Made by a program: the position numbers and the translations under genes | NCBI GenBank assembly: GCA_018228705.1 | Contig: CP073694.1 | Span: forward strand, 1,612,001 to 1,676,000 | From: Dysosmobacter sp. Marseille-Q4140 | GTDB lineage: Bacteria > Bacillota > Clostridia > Oscillospirales > Oscillospiraceae | Direction: 5' to 3' | DNA: 64,000 nucleotides | Notes under the pieces: model-generated | Seen by the model: the letters and a program-made list of their open reading frames with translations, nothing else | Told to the model about the DNA's origin: nothing | Databases searched by the model: none | Part shown: piece after piece, positions 1-7,966 of the stretch | How the letters are laid out: every line of letters begins with the position of its first letter | How positions within the stretch are numbered: position 1 is the first letter of the stretch

Positions 1-900
1 GATACAGGTGGACTCCGTCCCGGCGGCCAGTTCCACCGGCGCAATGCCCCACGCCCTGGTCAGCCGGTCCTTGTAGCACTTGGCGTCGGTCCCGGCAAAG
101 AAGAAGGCCTTCAGCCGGAACACGTCGCCCGGGACGATAGGCCGCCCGTCCCGGCGGCTGATGTACTTGGCCCGCAGATACCGCAGGGCGTTGCCCGGGG
201 AAGCCTTTACCTTTCCGCTGTGGCCGCCGCTGCTTTTGCCGAAGCTCTCCGTGATGTAATTGGCCACGGAGCCGATGCCGAAGAAGAAGTCCACGCCGCC
301 GCTCATGGCCATGGCGAAGCCCTTCTTGATCCGCTGGCTGAAGCTCAGGTCGGAATTGGTGTTGGAGTCCGGCAGCCAGGTGAAGCGGATGTCCTCGTCG
401 AAAAGGGAGGGCATCAGTCCCGTGGCATAGGGAAGCGGCGCGCCGCCGTACAAAATCCGGTCGCCGCGCTTGAGATCAAAGTCGCCCTTTTTCCGGGCAG
501 TGGCCATCATCATGGTGGCCAGCAGATTGTGACGGTAAGTATCCAGCATGCTGCGGGTATAGGGCGCCAGCTTCACCGGCCGGAGGCCGCCCTCCCAGGT
601 GGTCTGGATCCAAACGGCGGGCTCGCCGCAGAGCATATCCGTCCGCCGGGCCAGCAGCACGTCGGCGTAGTTGGCGTAGGTGGTCAGGGGCAGCATGGCC
701 CGCAGGTCATCGATGGTCCGGGGAGTCTTGCCCCGCAGCATCTGGCGGCCCAGCCCGCTCTTGCTCCAGAGATCGATCTGCTCCTCCATCAGCCGGCGCT
801 GGGTATACATATAGTCGGCAAGGCTCATGTCCAGGAAGCCGCAGTACTCCTGCCACAGCTGTTCATGGCTACACTTTTTCAGCTTGTCCTCAAATCGCAC
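1..900 (-). CDS. GH3-like adenylate-forming enzyme (3' part cut by window edge)
   Basis: About 300 codons are visible; the C-terminal part lies beyond position 1. The N-terminus, with W-x-E-Y and repeated TxYxxY-like stretches (PLTTYANYADV), and a late GTEST motif that resembles an AMP-binding loop, fit the GH3 auxin-responsive-promoter/acyl-adenylase family, which ligates an acyl acid to an amine through an acyl-AMP. The start is the GTG at 900, 9 nt after a GAGGGG ribosome site. A TTG at 915 overlapping the upstream stop is the alternative. It is probably co-transcribed with the membrane gene at 915-1460. The physiological substrate cannot be told from sequence. Confidence 0.7.
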   Translation of the reverse strand, partial: MRFEDKLKKCSHEQLWQEYCGFLDMSLADYMYTQRRLMEEQIDLWSKSGLGRQMLRGKTPRTIDDLRAMLPLTTYANYADVLLARRTDMLCGEPAVWIQTTWEGGLRPVKLAPYTRSMLDTYRHNLLATMMMATARKKGDFDLKRGDRILYGGAPLPYATGLMPSLFDEDIRFTWLPDSNTNSDLSFSQRIKKGFAMAMSGGVDFFFGIGSVANYITESFGKSSGGHSGKVKASPGNALRYLRAKYISRRDGRPIVPGDVFRLKAFFFAGTDAKCYKDRLTRAWGIAPVELAAGTESTCI

Positions 901-914
901 GGGCCCGATCCCCC

Positions 915-1460
915 TCAACTCTTTTTCCGGCAGCTTCTCCCGCGCCGCCGGCCCGGCAGCAGAAAGGGCGTGGCGGCCTGATAGGCCTCATACCCCTCCA
1001 GCAGCGCCGGAAACACACACCGGTCCTCAAACAGCACCAGCCCCACATTCACTCCGCACAGCAGCGCCGCCTCCCATAGCGGCAGCCCGGCGGCAAGCCA
1101 CAGGCATCCGTACACGCCGGCAAACCACAGCACGCCGGGATGCCGGCACAGGGCGTACACTCCCGTAGTGCAGGCCCGCCGCTTTTCTCCGGGGCGGGCG
1201 TAGGATGCCGCCGCAGGCAGGGCAAAAAACAGCGTATAGACCAAGAGCGCCAGAAACATTACGCCCAGAAGCAGCACCGCGGCCCGGAACCAGCCCCGAG
1301 CCAGCGACTGCTCCCACCGCAGGTCCAAAAGGGTCCCGGCCGTCAGCAGCAATCCTCCGCTGGGAAAGCAGAATCGCAGAGCCCGGTATCCCCACCGCCA
1401 GTCGTTATAATCGCTGAGAAAAAACAGCGCGAAGCCACAGAGGCTCAGCGGCCAACCCAT
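915..1460 (-). CDS. Integral membrane protein, ICMT/PEMT-like methyltransferase fold
   Basis: 181 residues with about five hydrophobic segments. The C-terminal half carries GVYALCRHPGVLWF followed by a late E-D-R-x-x-x-P-x-x-x-x-Y-x-x-Y pattern, as in isoprenylcysteine/phospholipid methyltransferases, where the RHP motif contributes to SAM binding. I chose the ATG at 1460 because GGGAGGA stands 7 nt before it; a longer ATG start at 1496 has no ribosome site. It is the first gene of a likely two-gene unit with the GH3-like enzyme. Real methyltransferase activity is inference; it could be a degenerate member of the fold. Confidence 0.65.
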   Translation of the reverse strand: MGWPLSLCGFALFFLSDYNDWRWGYRALRFCFPSGGLLLTAGTLLDLRWEQSLARGWFRAAVLLLGVMFLALLVYTLFFALPAAASYARPGEKRRACTTGVYALCRHPGVLWFAGVYGCLWLAAGLPLWEAALLCGVNVGLVLFEDRCVFPALLEGYEAYQAATPFLLPGRRRGRSCRKKS

Positions 1461-1524
1461 GGCATCGTCCTCCCAACCGGTCACATATTTCTCCATAATA
1501 TTGTTATGTTACCTATTGTATCTT

Positions 1525-1553
1525 ATTATACTGGTGTTTATGTATAATTTCAA
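1525..1553 (-). promoter_or_regulatory. Sigma-A promoter for the 1460 gene
   Basis: On the minus strand TTGAAA (1553-1548), a 17-bp spacer and TATAAT (1530-1525) make a near-consensus vegetative promoter in an AT-rich gap. The rest of 1461-1725 shows no gene or clear structure. Confidence 0.75.
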
Positions 1554-1725
1554 CAAATTTTGACTATACGATTTACACAAATCGCTTACAAACCAACCGG
1601 GCACAAGATATGGGGCACTGTTTCTTGCACAATTTCCACCGCTTGTATCAGGTTTCTTATTATTTTTCAATTTGAAAATAATATAATTTTTGTAACCAAC
1701 TGTTTTTGGCAAATCTCACAACAGA

Positions 1726-1762
1726 AAAACCGGCTCAGCCCAAAGGCTTTGCCGGTTTTTTC
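1726..1762 (-). terminator. Terminator of uvrC
   Basis: AAAACCGGC and GCCGGTTTT pair around an inner AGCC-CAAA-GGCT hairpin, with A and T runs on both sides. It lies 10 nt past the uvrC stop and could work in both directions. Confidence 0.8.
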
Positions 1763-1771
1763 CTGCTTTTG

Positions 1772-3601
1772 TCATGGATTTTTCTGGTGAAAATGCTGCC
1801 ATACCGCCTCGGCGGCACTCCGCGGCACCACAGCGGCCAGGGCCTCCACGTCCGCTTCCCGGATGGCCCGGATGGTGCCGAAGTGCCTGCGCAGCTCCTC
1901 CCGCCGCTTGGGCCCCACGCCGGGGATGCCGTCCAGCGCGGAGCGGGTGGCGCTTTTGCTGTGGCTCTCATGGTGGTAGGTAATGGCAAAGCGGTGGGTC
2001 TCCTCCTGGATCTGGCCGATCAGGGAGAACACCGCCTGGTTGGCCACAATGCCGATCTCCCGGCCGTCCGGGGTCACCAGGGCCCGGGTCCGGTGGCGGT
2101 CGTCCTTCACCATGCCGAAGATGGGCACGGCCACCCCAAACCGCTGCGCCACCTCCCGGGCGGCGGCGGCATGGGTCTGGCCGCCGTCGATCAGAAACAC
2201 GTCCGGCAGGGGCAGGAACTTCTCATCCCCGTCAGCGGCCCGCTGGAGCCGCCGGGTCAGCACCTCCTGCATGGAGGCGTAGTCGTCGGGATGGCCCTCC
2301 AGGGACTGGATGCGGAAGCGCCGGTAGGCGGATTTCAGGGGGCGGGTGCCGCTGTACACCACCATGGAGGCCACGATGTCACTTTTTCCAGTGTTGGAGA
2401 TGTCGAAGGACTCCATCCGCCCCGGCGGGGCGGGCAGGTCCAGCATCCGCTGCAGCAGCTCCAGGGTGTGGGCCACCCGCTCGGCGTCGGTGGTGGCCCG
2501 CTCCGCCTCCCGGGCGGCGTTGTCGTGGGCCATCTCCAAAAGGTCCGCCTTCTCCCCACGGTAGGGCACGTGGACCCACACCTTCCGCCCCGCCCGGCGG
2601 GTGAGGACCTGGCTGAGATCCTCGCAATGGCCCTCCGTCTCGGCGGGCAGCAGGATCTCGTGGGGCAGGATGGATCTGGGCAGATAGTACTGGGCGGTGA
2701 TAGCGGAGAGCATCTCCCCCTCGTCCTCGTCAATGGGGGCGGTGAACAGCTCCGTCTCCCGGCCGGCCAGGTTCCCCTCCTCCATGTGGAGCACGGCATA
2801 GCAGCACTTGCCGGAGCCTCGGAAGATGCCCCAGATGTCCGTGTCGGCGCAGAGGCCAGCGATCACCGTCTGCTTTTTGGCCAGGGCGCCGATGGCGTTG
2901 ATCCGGTCCCGCAGAGCCGCTGCCTGCTCGAAGCGCAGTGCCTCCGCCTCCGCCTCCATCTGGGCGGTCATCTCCCGCAGCAGCTGCTTGGACTTGCCCT
3001 CCAGCAGCTGCACCGCCTGCTCGATCCGGGCCCGGTAGGTCTCCGCCGTCATCTCCCGGCGGCAGAAGCCGTCGCACCGGCCCATGTGGAAGTTCAGGCA
3101 GGGCCGCTCCGCCCCGATGTCCCGGGGGAACACCCGGGAGCAGGTGGGCAGGCGCAGGGCGGAGAGCACCGCGTCCAGGGCCTGGCGGGTCTCGTACCGG
3201 CCGCCGAAGGGGCCGAAGTACCGGGCCCCGTCCTGAGCCATCTTGTTGACCATGGAAAAGCGGGGATACTCCCCCTTGGACAGCCGCACAAAGGGATAGC
3301 CCTTGTCATCCTTCAGGAGGATGTTGTACTTGGGACTGTGGCGCTTGATGAGAGAGTTCTCCAGCACCAGCGCCTCGAACTCACTGGAGACGAAGATGGT
3401 GTCGAAGTGGTCCACCTGGGCCACCATCTGCCGGGTCTTAGCGGTGTGGCCCGCGCTGTCCTGGAAATACTGACTGACCCGGTTTTTCAGTTTCTTGGCC
3501 TTGCCTACGTAGATGACCTTGCCGGTCTTGTCCATCATCAGATAGACTCCCGGCGTCAGGGGCAGGTCGTTGGCCTTCTCCCGCAGCTCCTCCCGTGTCA
3601 T
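1772..3601 (-). CDS. uvrC: Excinuclease ABC subunit C
   Basis: 609 residues, the usual length. It makes the two incisions in UvrABC nucleotide excision repair in the cytoplasm. The GIY-YIG nuclease domain is at 17-45 (GVY...VIYVGKA), a cysteine-bearing segment (CSRVFPR..C..C) at 154-180, the UVR UvrB-binding helix at about 206-241, the RNase H-like second nuclease after about residue 370 (SFDISNTGKS), and a C-terminal helix-hairpin-helix (IPGVGPKRREEL). The longer reading to 3733 is rejected: the ATG at 3601 has AGAGAGGAGG before it and matches family N-termini. Transcribed alone, with the terminator just downstream. Confidence 0.97.
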   Translation of the reverse strand: MTREELREKANDLPLTPGVYLMMDKTGKVIYVGKAKKLKNRVSQYFQDSAGHTAKTRQMVAQVDHFDTIFVSSEFEALVLENSLIKRHSPKYNILLKDDKGYPFVRLSKGEYPRFSMVNKMAQDGARYFGPFGGRYETRQALDAVLSALRLPTCSRVFPRDIGAERPCLNFHMGRCDGFCRREMTAETYRARIEQAVQLLEGKSKQLLREMTAQMEAEAEALRFEQAAALRDRINAIGALAKKQTVIAGLCADTDIWGIFRGSGKCCYAVLHMEEGNLAGRETELFTAPIDEDEGEMLSAITAQYYLPRSILPHEILLPAETEGHCEDLSQVLTRRAGRKVWVHVPYRGEKADLLEMAHDNAAREAERATTDAERVAHTLELLQRMLDLPAPPGRMESFDISNTGKSDIVASMVVYSGTRPLKSAYRRFRIQSLEGHPDDYASMQEVLTRRLQRAADGDEKFLPLPDVFLIDGGQTHAAAAREVAQRFGVAVPIFGMVKDDRHRTRALVTPDGREIGIVANQAVFSLIGQIQEETHRFAITYHHESHSKSATRSALDGIPGVGPKRREELRRHFGTIRAIREADVEALAAVVPRSAAEAVWQHFHQKNP

Positions 3602-3742
3602 GGGGCATCCTCCTCTCTCTGAGCCTCTCCGGCGGCCGCCGGCATTGTCAGTGTAACAAAAAGCGCGGCTCCGCGCAAGGCGAAGCCGCTGCATTCCGAT
3701 CCTTCCGTTTTCAGCAGAGCCGGCGCTCCGCAAGGGACAGGA

Positions 3743-4006
3743 TTACTCGCCGAAGTTGTCGTTGACCAGATCCACCAGGGCGCTGACAGCTTCCTTCTCA
3801 TCAGCGCCGTCGGCGATGAGGGTGATGGTGGTGCCCTTCACGATGCCCAGGGACAGAACGCCCAGCAGGCTCTTGGCATTGACACGGCGGTCCTCTTTCT
3901 CGACCCAGATGCCGCTCTTGAACTCATTGGCTTTCTGGATGAAGAAGGTAGCGGGTCTGGCGTGCAGTCCCACCTCGTTGTTAACAGTGATCTCCTGTGT
4001 ATACAT
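3743..4006 (-). CDS. ptsH: HPr phosphocarrier protein
   Basis: 87 residues. Passes phosphate from enzyme I to sugar-specific EIIA in the PTS, and in Firmicutes acts in catabolite repression after Ser46 phosphorylation. The active histidine is His15 in GLHARPA, and Ser46 lies in NAKSLLGVLSLG; having both marks it as HPr rather than Crh, which lacks His15. The ATG at 4006 follows GGAGAG; upstream codons in frame to 4054 are not needed. No enzyme I gene is adjacent, so it is a stand-alone unit like many clostridial ptsH genes. Confidence 0.96.
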   Translation of the reverse strand: MYTQEITVNNEVGLHARPATFFIQKANEFKSGIWVEKEDRRVNAKSLLGVLSLGIVKGTTITLIADGADEKEAVSALVDLVNDNFGE

Positions 4007-4238
4007 GATACAGCTCTCCTTTTCTATACCAATTCGTTTCGCGTGCGATTGCATAGCAGGTCATTTTCCTGTTATCATCATAACCGCTTTTGCCAGTTGC
4101 GTCAACGGCGTTTTTCACAAACATTTGAAAAAAACCAACTGTTGGAAACCCAGTCTTTTGGTAGTTTGCACCATTCCAGGGCGATTTTATACCCGGTTTT
4201 TATCACTTTTTCCATCCGGTGTCCGACAAAACGAAAAT

Positions 4239-4267
4239 GAGCGGGACATCCTTCGGATGTCCCGCTC
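4239..4267 (-). terminator. Terminator of the perR-rubrerythrin operon
   Basis: GAGCGGGACATCC, loop TTCG, GGATGTCCCGCTC: a perfect 13-bp stem, followed on the minus strand by ATTTTCGTTTT. Confidence 0.9.
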
Positions 4268-4292
4268 TCTTGCTGCACGGCAGCCGTACGGA

Positions 4293-4826
4293 TCAATAGT
4301 TCTGGGCCTTGATCTGGAAGTAGGCCTGGGGATGCTTGCACACCGGGCACACGGCAGGCGCGCTCTCGGCGATCTCCACATGGCCGCAGTTGCGGCAGAA
4401 CCACATGACCTTCTCGCCCTTCTTGAAGACCTCGCCCTTCTTCAGGTTGTCCAGCAGCTTCAGATAGCGCTCCTCATGGGTCTTTTCGATCTTGGCAACG
4501 CCCTCAAACTGAGCGGCCAGGGCCAGGAACCCCTCCTCCTCGGCGGTCTTGGCCATCTCGGCGTACATCTTGGTCCACTCCTCGTTCTCGCCGGCAGCGG
4601 CGGCAGCCAGGTTGGCCTCGGTGCTGCCGATGCCGCTCAGGGCCTTGAACCAGAGCTTGGCGTGCTCTTTCTCGTTCAGAGCGGTCTCCTGGAAGATGGC
4701 CGCGATCTGCTCGTAGCCCTCTTTCTTGGCCTGGCTGGCAAAATAATCATACTTATTGCGGGCCTGGGACTCCCCCGCGAATGCGATCCACAGATTGGCC
4801 TCGGTCTTGCTGCCTTTCAGTTCCAT
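4293..4826 (-). CDS. rbr: Rubrerythrin
   Basis: 177 residues. Cytoplasmic non-haem di-iron peroxidase that reduces hydrogen peroxide in anaerobes. The ferritin-like four-helix domain (1-130) has Glu19 in [12 protein letters not shown] at 52-55 and EKTH at 114-117 as metal ligands. A C-terminal rubredoxin domain supplies Cys144/Cys147 and Cys160/Cys163 for one iron. The ATG at 4826 has AAAGGGGA before it. It lies 53 nt downstream of perR on the same strand with no terminator between, so a PerR-type regulator and its classical target share a transcript. Confidence 0.95.
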   Translation of the reverse strand: MELKGSKTEANLWIAFAGESQARNKYDYFASQAKKEGYEQIAAIFQETALNEKEHAKLWFKALSGIGSTEANLAAAAAGENEEWTKMYAEMAKTAEEEGFLALAAQFEGVAKIEKTHEERYLKLLDNLKKGEVFKKGEKVMWFCRNCGHVEIAESAPAVCPVCKHPQAYFQIKAQNY

Positions 4827-4879
4827 AATAACTTTCCCCTTTCAAAAAATAAGTTGAATACTTGATCTCCTTTGTATAC

Positions 4880-5272
4880 TCAAGCCGGTTCCCGCTGCGC
4901 CGCGCAGGCGGGGCAGCATCCGGTGAATACCAAAATATGTCCATTTACCTGCCAGCCGCTTTCAGCGGCGGCCTGATCCAGCGCGCTGTCATAGGGGACG
5001 GACTCCATATCCGTCACCCGGCCGCAGCAGGCGCACTGAAAATGGGTGTGCGGCGTGGTATCGCCGTCAAAGCGAACCACCGGTCCCGGAAGCTCCCGCA
5101 GGCGGCCCTCCTGGGCCATCTGGTGGAGGTTGCGGTATACCGTCCCCAGACTCAGCCGGGGCATCTCGGGTTTGAGCTGCTGGTAGACCATCTCCGCCGT
5201 GGGGTGGTCCTTTCGGCCGTACACTGCCTGGTAGATCTGCTCCCGCTGATGGGAGAAGCGTCGTTCTGCCAT
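4880..5272 (-). CDS. perR: Fur-family peroxide regulator (PerR-like)
   Basis: 130 residues. Metal-dependent repressor of the Fur family. N-terminal winged helix (1-72) with TVYRNLHQMAQEG as recognition helix; HPTAEMVY at 23-30 matches the segment holding the oxidisable His of PerR. The zinc site is Cys80/Cys83 and Cys120/Cys123. PerR rather than Fur is favoured because rubrerythrin follows in the same operon. Start ATG at 5272 with AGGGG upstream; a GTG at 5278 is possible. Autoregulation is likely through the box at 5288-5318. Confidence 0.88.
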   Translation of the reverse strand: MAERRFSHQREQIYQAVYGRKDHPTAEMVYQQLKPEMPRLSLGTVYRNLHQMAQEGRLRELPGPVVRFDGDTTPHTHFQCACCGRVTDMESVPYDSALDQAAAESGWQVNGHILVFTGCCPACAAQREPA

Positions 5273-5287
5273 GGGCACCCCTTTCTT

Positions 5288-5318
5288 AATCAGTAATGAT
5301 TGCTATTATTAATATAAC
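5288..5318 (-). promoter_or_regulatory. Fur/PerR-like box upstream of perR
   Basis: The minus strand reads TTATATTAATAATAG (11 of 15 matches to the Bacillus PerR box) running into CAATCATTACTGATTA, which also resembles a Fur box half. It lies 16 nt before the perR start in an AT-rich patch, as expected for autoregulation. Assigned by eye only. Confidence 0.6.
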
Positions 5319-5472
5319 ACATTTCTCTTCAAATTGCAAGCATTTTTTAAAAAAATTACCCATAATTTTTCTGTCCGCTGCGGAGAAACTTTCCAGCCAT
5401 AAATCGACGCCGGCCGGAGACAATAGGCACTGGGTATCGCGCACAACCATCCCGCATCAAGGGAGGAGCACA

Positions 5473-5871
5473 ATGAAAAGAAAATTCGCGCTCTTGCTGG
5501 TCTCCGGTCTGCTGGCTGTTACCCTGGCCGGCTGCGGCGGAGACGACAAGGACGCCGGGACCACAGACGGTACCGACGGCATGGTGACGGATCAGAACGA
5601 CAGCGCTCTGACGGGCGATGACAGCTCTGACCGCAACCAGGACGACGGCACCGGCATGGAGAACGACCATTCCACGGATGCCGGCGATGACGGTGTTCTG
5701 GGTGATCTGGAGGACGGCATGAACGACCTCGGAGATGACCTGGAACGAGGCGTGGACGATCTGACGGACAGCGGCGCCAGCTATGATCAGATGGTGCGCA
5801 ACGGCTCCGTCCACGACACCGACGGCGACCTGACGGACGGCGAAAACGCCCATACACCCGGCGCCACTTAA
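5473..5871 (+). CDS. Acidic secreted lipoprotein, unknown function
   Basis: 132 residues. A type II signal peptide (MKRKFALLL, hydrophobic core) ends in a lipobox LAGC with the lipidated cysteine at 21. The mature part is a low-complexity run of Asp, Gly, Thr and Asn with no fold I recognise; aspartate-rich stretches such as DDSSDRNQDDG could bind calcium or simply act as a wall-spanning spacer. GGGAGGAG precedes the ATG at 5473. Single gene between the divergent perR promoter and a hairpin. Function is not assigned. Confidence 0.8.
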   Translation: MKRKFALLLVSGLLAVTLAGCGGDDKDAGTTDGTDGMVTDQNDSALTGDDSSDRNQDDGTGMENDHSTDAGDDGVLGDLEDGMNDLGDDLERGVDDLTDSGASYDQMVRNGSVHDTDGDLTDGENAHTPGAT

Positions 5872-5892
5872 CCGCGCCTGTTCCTGGAGGCG

Positions 5893-5935
5893 TGAAAAAA
5901 CGGGGACTCCGGCATAAGCCGGGGTCCCCGTTCAG
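5893..5935 (+). terminator. GC-rich hairpin after the lipoprotein gene
   Basis: ACGGGGACTCCGGC, loop ATAA, GCCGGGGTCCCCGT. The A-run is on the left, so the better U-tract is for minus-strand transcripts. A sister hairpin with the same CCGGCATAAGCCG core stands at 7899-7936. Confidence 0.6.
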
Positions 5936-6166
5936 CCTGCCGAAAGAGTTTTTTCAACAGGCTGCAAACATTTTTCAAACCCCAAAGCGGTTCTCCCAAT
6001 TCCCTTCTGTGTTCCCGTAGACTAAAATCCAGAAGCCGATGCAGAAATATTCATCTGGGGCATATGATTCCCCCCCCCACCACCTCAAGTCTTGAAAGTC
6101 AATTCCTTGCGAGTTTTCTCTCTTGGTTTCGTCATAGCTGGTCGCTCCTTTCTGCCCGTAGGCATG
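5936..6166. other. Low-GC gene-free stretch with a nine-C run, possible gene relic
   Basis: On the minus strand a good ribosome site (AAAGGAGCGACC) precedes an ATG at 6135 that opens only 16 codons before a stop. In another frame a short open run continues across the region. A run of nine C at 6070-6078 lies between the two, the kind of tract where frames slip. No family was recognised in either frame. Confidence 0.35.
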
Positions 6167-6200
6167 GAAAAAGGGCAGTCGATTTTCTCGGCTGCCCTTG
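6167..6200 (-). terminator. Terminator of the ECF/anti-sigma operon
   Basis: On the minus strand GGGCAGCCGA, loop GAAAA, TCGACTGCCC and then TTTTTCC, 14 nt beyond the anti-sigma stop. Confidence 0.85.
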
Positions 6201-6213
6201 TGGGGAAACAAAG

Positions 6214-6978
6214 TTATTCTTCTGCGTTTGAATCAAGTGTTCCTGCACCGTCATCGGTATATAGTTCGGCAGGAATTGAACTAACAGCAAGTTGTTCTTC
6301 TGGCGACAAGGAATTATACCATTCAAGCCATTCAAGAGTTTCTTCGGTCAAGTCAGATTTGCTGAATGACTGTCCATTAAATTCAATGGTTCCATTAGAA
6401 CCTATATCCCCAGAAATAGGGGTCAATGCCTTTAATAAATCTTCGCCTGTAACACCTAATTGAGCACCATCACTTGCAAATGGAATGTGCAACAAATATT
6501 CTCCGTCTACTTCATAAACATAAATATAGATGCCAGAACCAATATCTTGTGTATTGCCCAAAAGGGAAAGGACTTCTTCTCTTGTCATAGCTGGCTCTAA
6601 TTCTCTTATCTGTTCAGATGTTACTTGTGTCGGCACGTCAATCTGCTCTTCGTTACCTGGCAATAGGTTAAGGATTTCTTCGGTTAATGGACTACTTTCT
6701 CCAGCATCGATGGTTTTTACTGCTTCTTTTATTTCTTTGTGGGAGTAGTCGCCCAAATCTTCAACAGGAATACCGAGGGAATTCAGATAATCGACTGCCG
6801 CATTATATTGAATTGTATCAATAGCAAATGCGGTTAATGGTACCATCAAGCACAAACAAGCCGCCATAGCTCCCCACTTTACCCAGCCGGGCTTCTTTGC
6901 TTTGTGATATGCCCTTGCCTCGTTGATATGCTTCTCATTGATGTCACCGAGGACTTCATACAGTTTTTCATTCGTCAT
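6214..6978 (-). CDS. Membrane-anchored anti-sigma factor-like protein
   Basis: 254 residues. A short cytoplasmic N-terminus (1-33, with EKHINEARAYH) is followed by one membrane span at about 35-55 (WGAMAACLCLMVPL) and a roughly 200-residue outer domain of unknown fold. Gene order and a 4-nt ATGA overlap with the ECF sigma gene upstream indicate that it holds that sigma factor at the membrane until a signal arrives. The cytoplasmic part has no zinc motif, so it is not a classic ZAS-type anti-sigma. Base composition (about 45% GC) is well below the window, suggesting transfer. The sigma partner assignment is inference from context. Confidence 0.72.
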   Translation of the reverse strand: MTNEKLYEVLGDINEKHINEARAYHKAKKPGWVKWGAMAACLCLMVPLTAFAIDTIQYNAAVDYLNSLGIPVEDLGDYSHKEIKEAVKTIDAGESSPLTEEILNLLPGNEEQIDVPTQVTSEQIRELEPAMTREEVLSLLGNTQDIGSGIYIYVYEVDGEYLLHIPFASDGAQLGVTGEDLLKALTPISGDIGSNGTIEFNGQSFSKSDLTEETLEWLEWYNSLSPEEQLAVSSIPAELYTDDGAGTLDSNAEE

Positions 6979-7535
6979 AGTTCAAAGCCCCTTTCTAAAA
7001 GGTAGTTGTGTAGTTTTAGGCGGATGCGGTTAAGGGTCATTGATACTGCTCCATCATTCATATTGTGTCGGACAGCAATTTCTGAAATACTATCTGTGTA
7101 CCAGTATCGGCTGATAAAAATGCTTCTTTTCTTTGGTGATAGACGATCCAAAAATGTATCAATGGCTTTCGTGAGTTCCTTTTGGTCAAATGCCTGCTCA
7201 ACATCATCCTTGCCAGATACTAAGTCCGAAAGTTCCTCCAGAACCGCAGGGATTTCTCCGCCGCCCCGTTTGTCGGCGGTATTGTGTTTATACCTGTTGA
7301 ATGACAGGTTTCTTGTGATTTTCCCAAGGAATGCGGACAGAATGCTTGGCCTGTGAGGCGGCATGGCGTTCCATGCGTTTAAGTAGGTATCGTTGACACA
7401 TTCTTCAGCATCTTCCTGATTGCCCAGTATATTCTTAGCAATCGAGGTACAATAGTTCCCGTATTTGTCAGATGTGGCATGGATGGCCTGCTCGTTTCTA
7501 TCCCAGTATAATTGGACTATCTGTGCATCATCCAT
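6975..7535 (-). CDS. ECF RNA polymerase sigma factor
   Basis: 186 residues. Region 2 covers about 15-85 with the DAEECVNDTYLNAW core that contacts RNA polymerase and melts the -10 element; region 4 is at about 120-183 with SEIAVRHNMNDGAVSMTLNRIR as a helix-turn-helix for the -35. There is no region 1.1 or 3, as usual for ECF factors. Low GC, like its anti-sigma partner, which it overlaps by 4 nt. The start is the ATG at 7535 after a GAGGTG site. Its regulon is unknown; no obvious target sits beside it. Confidence 0.9.
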   Translation of the reverse strand: MDDAQIVQLYWDRNEQAIHATSDKYGNYCTSIAKNILGNQEDAEECVNDTYLNAWNAMPPHRPSILSAFLGKITRNLSFNRYKHNTADKRGGGEIPAVLEELSDLVSGKDDVEQAFDQKELTKAIDTFLDRLSPKKRSIFISRYWYTDSISEIAVRHNMNDGAVSMTLNRIRLKLHNYLLERGFEL

Positions 7536-7966
7536 CGGTTTTCACCTCGCTTCCTTATTTACCTTTTCACCTATATACACAACTTTTGAACTTAAATCTC
7601 ACACATTTTTTCAAACTTTTTTCTATCCAATAATACCATATTGTTATCACTGCAGTATATAGCAATAGGACTACCATCAAGTTATGAACGATAGAGACAC
7701 TCATTTCTGAGTGTCTCTGCATATTTATAGGTCGTATTCAAGTAATATTCATTGGCCTATGGCCGGGAACACAAAGTCGAATTGGGACAAGCGGTTTTAA
7801 AAACGCATGATTGAAAACGAAAGGAACCCTCCTGGGTTCCTCTCGCAACGCTCTTCCTTCCCGTCGCGTAAGCTGACCGGTTTTGCTGTCTACATCAAAA
7901 CGGGAGCCCCGGCATAAGCCGTTGCTCCCGTTTTTTCGGATGCGCGTACAGGCCGCATCCCGCTGT
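7536..7966. other. Gene-free low-GC gap with three hairpins
   Basis: No ORF with a ribosome site. Three stem-loops are visible: AGAGACACTCA-TTTC-TGAGTGTCTCT (7693-7718), AGGAACCC-TCCT-GGGTTCCT (7822-7841), and the terminator at 7899-7936. An extended -10 (TGGTATTAT on the minus strand, near 7630) may start the ECF operon. Confidence 0.6.
7899..7936 (-). terminator. Terminator of the HAD phosphatase gene
   Basis: AAAACGGGAGC...GCTCCCGTTTTTT with an internal CGGCATAAGCCG hairpin, and T-runs on both strands. It shares its loop core with the hairpin at 5893-5935. Confidence 0.8.

Noticed and set aside
220-981. Long plus-strand frame of 253 codons opposite the GH3-like gene
   Set aside because: Gly/His/Ala-rich shadow without a ribosome site; the minus strand has a recognisable family and a good start.
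1706-3622. 638-codon plus-strand frame opposite uvrC
   Set aside because: Antisense shadow caused by high third-position GC; composition is unlike protein and it has no homologous motif.
6070-6078. CRISPR or tandem repeat signal near the C run
   Set aside because: It is a single homopolymer with no repeated units around it.
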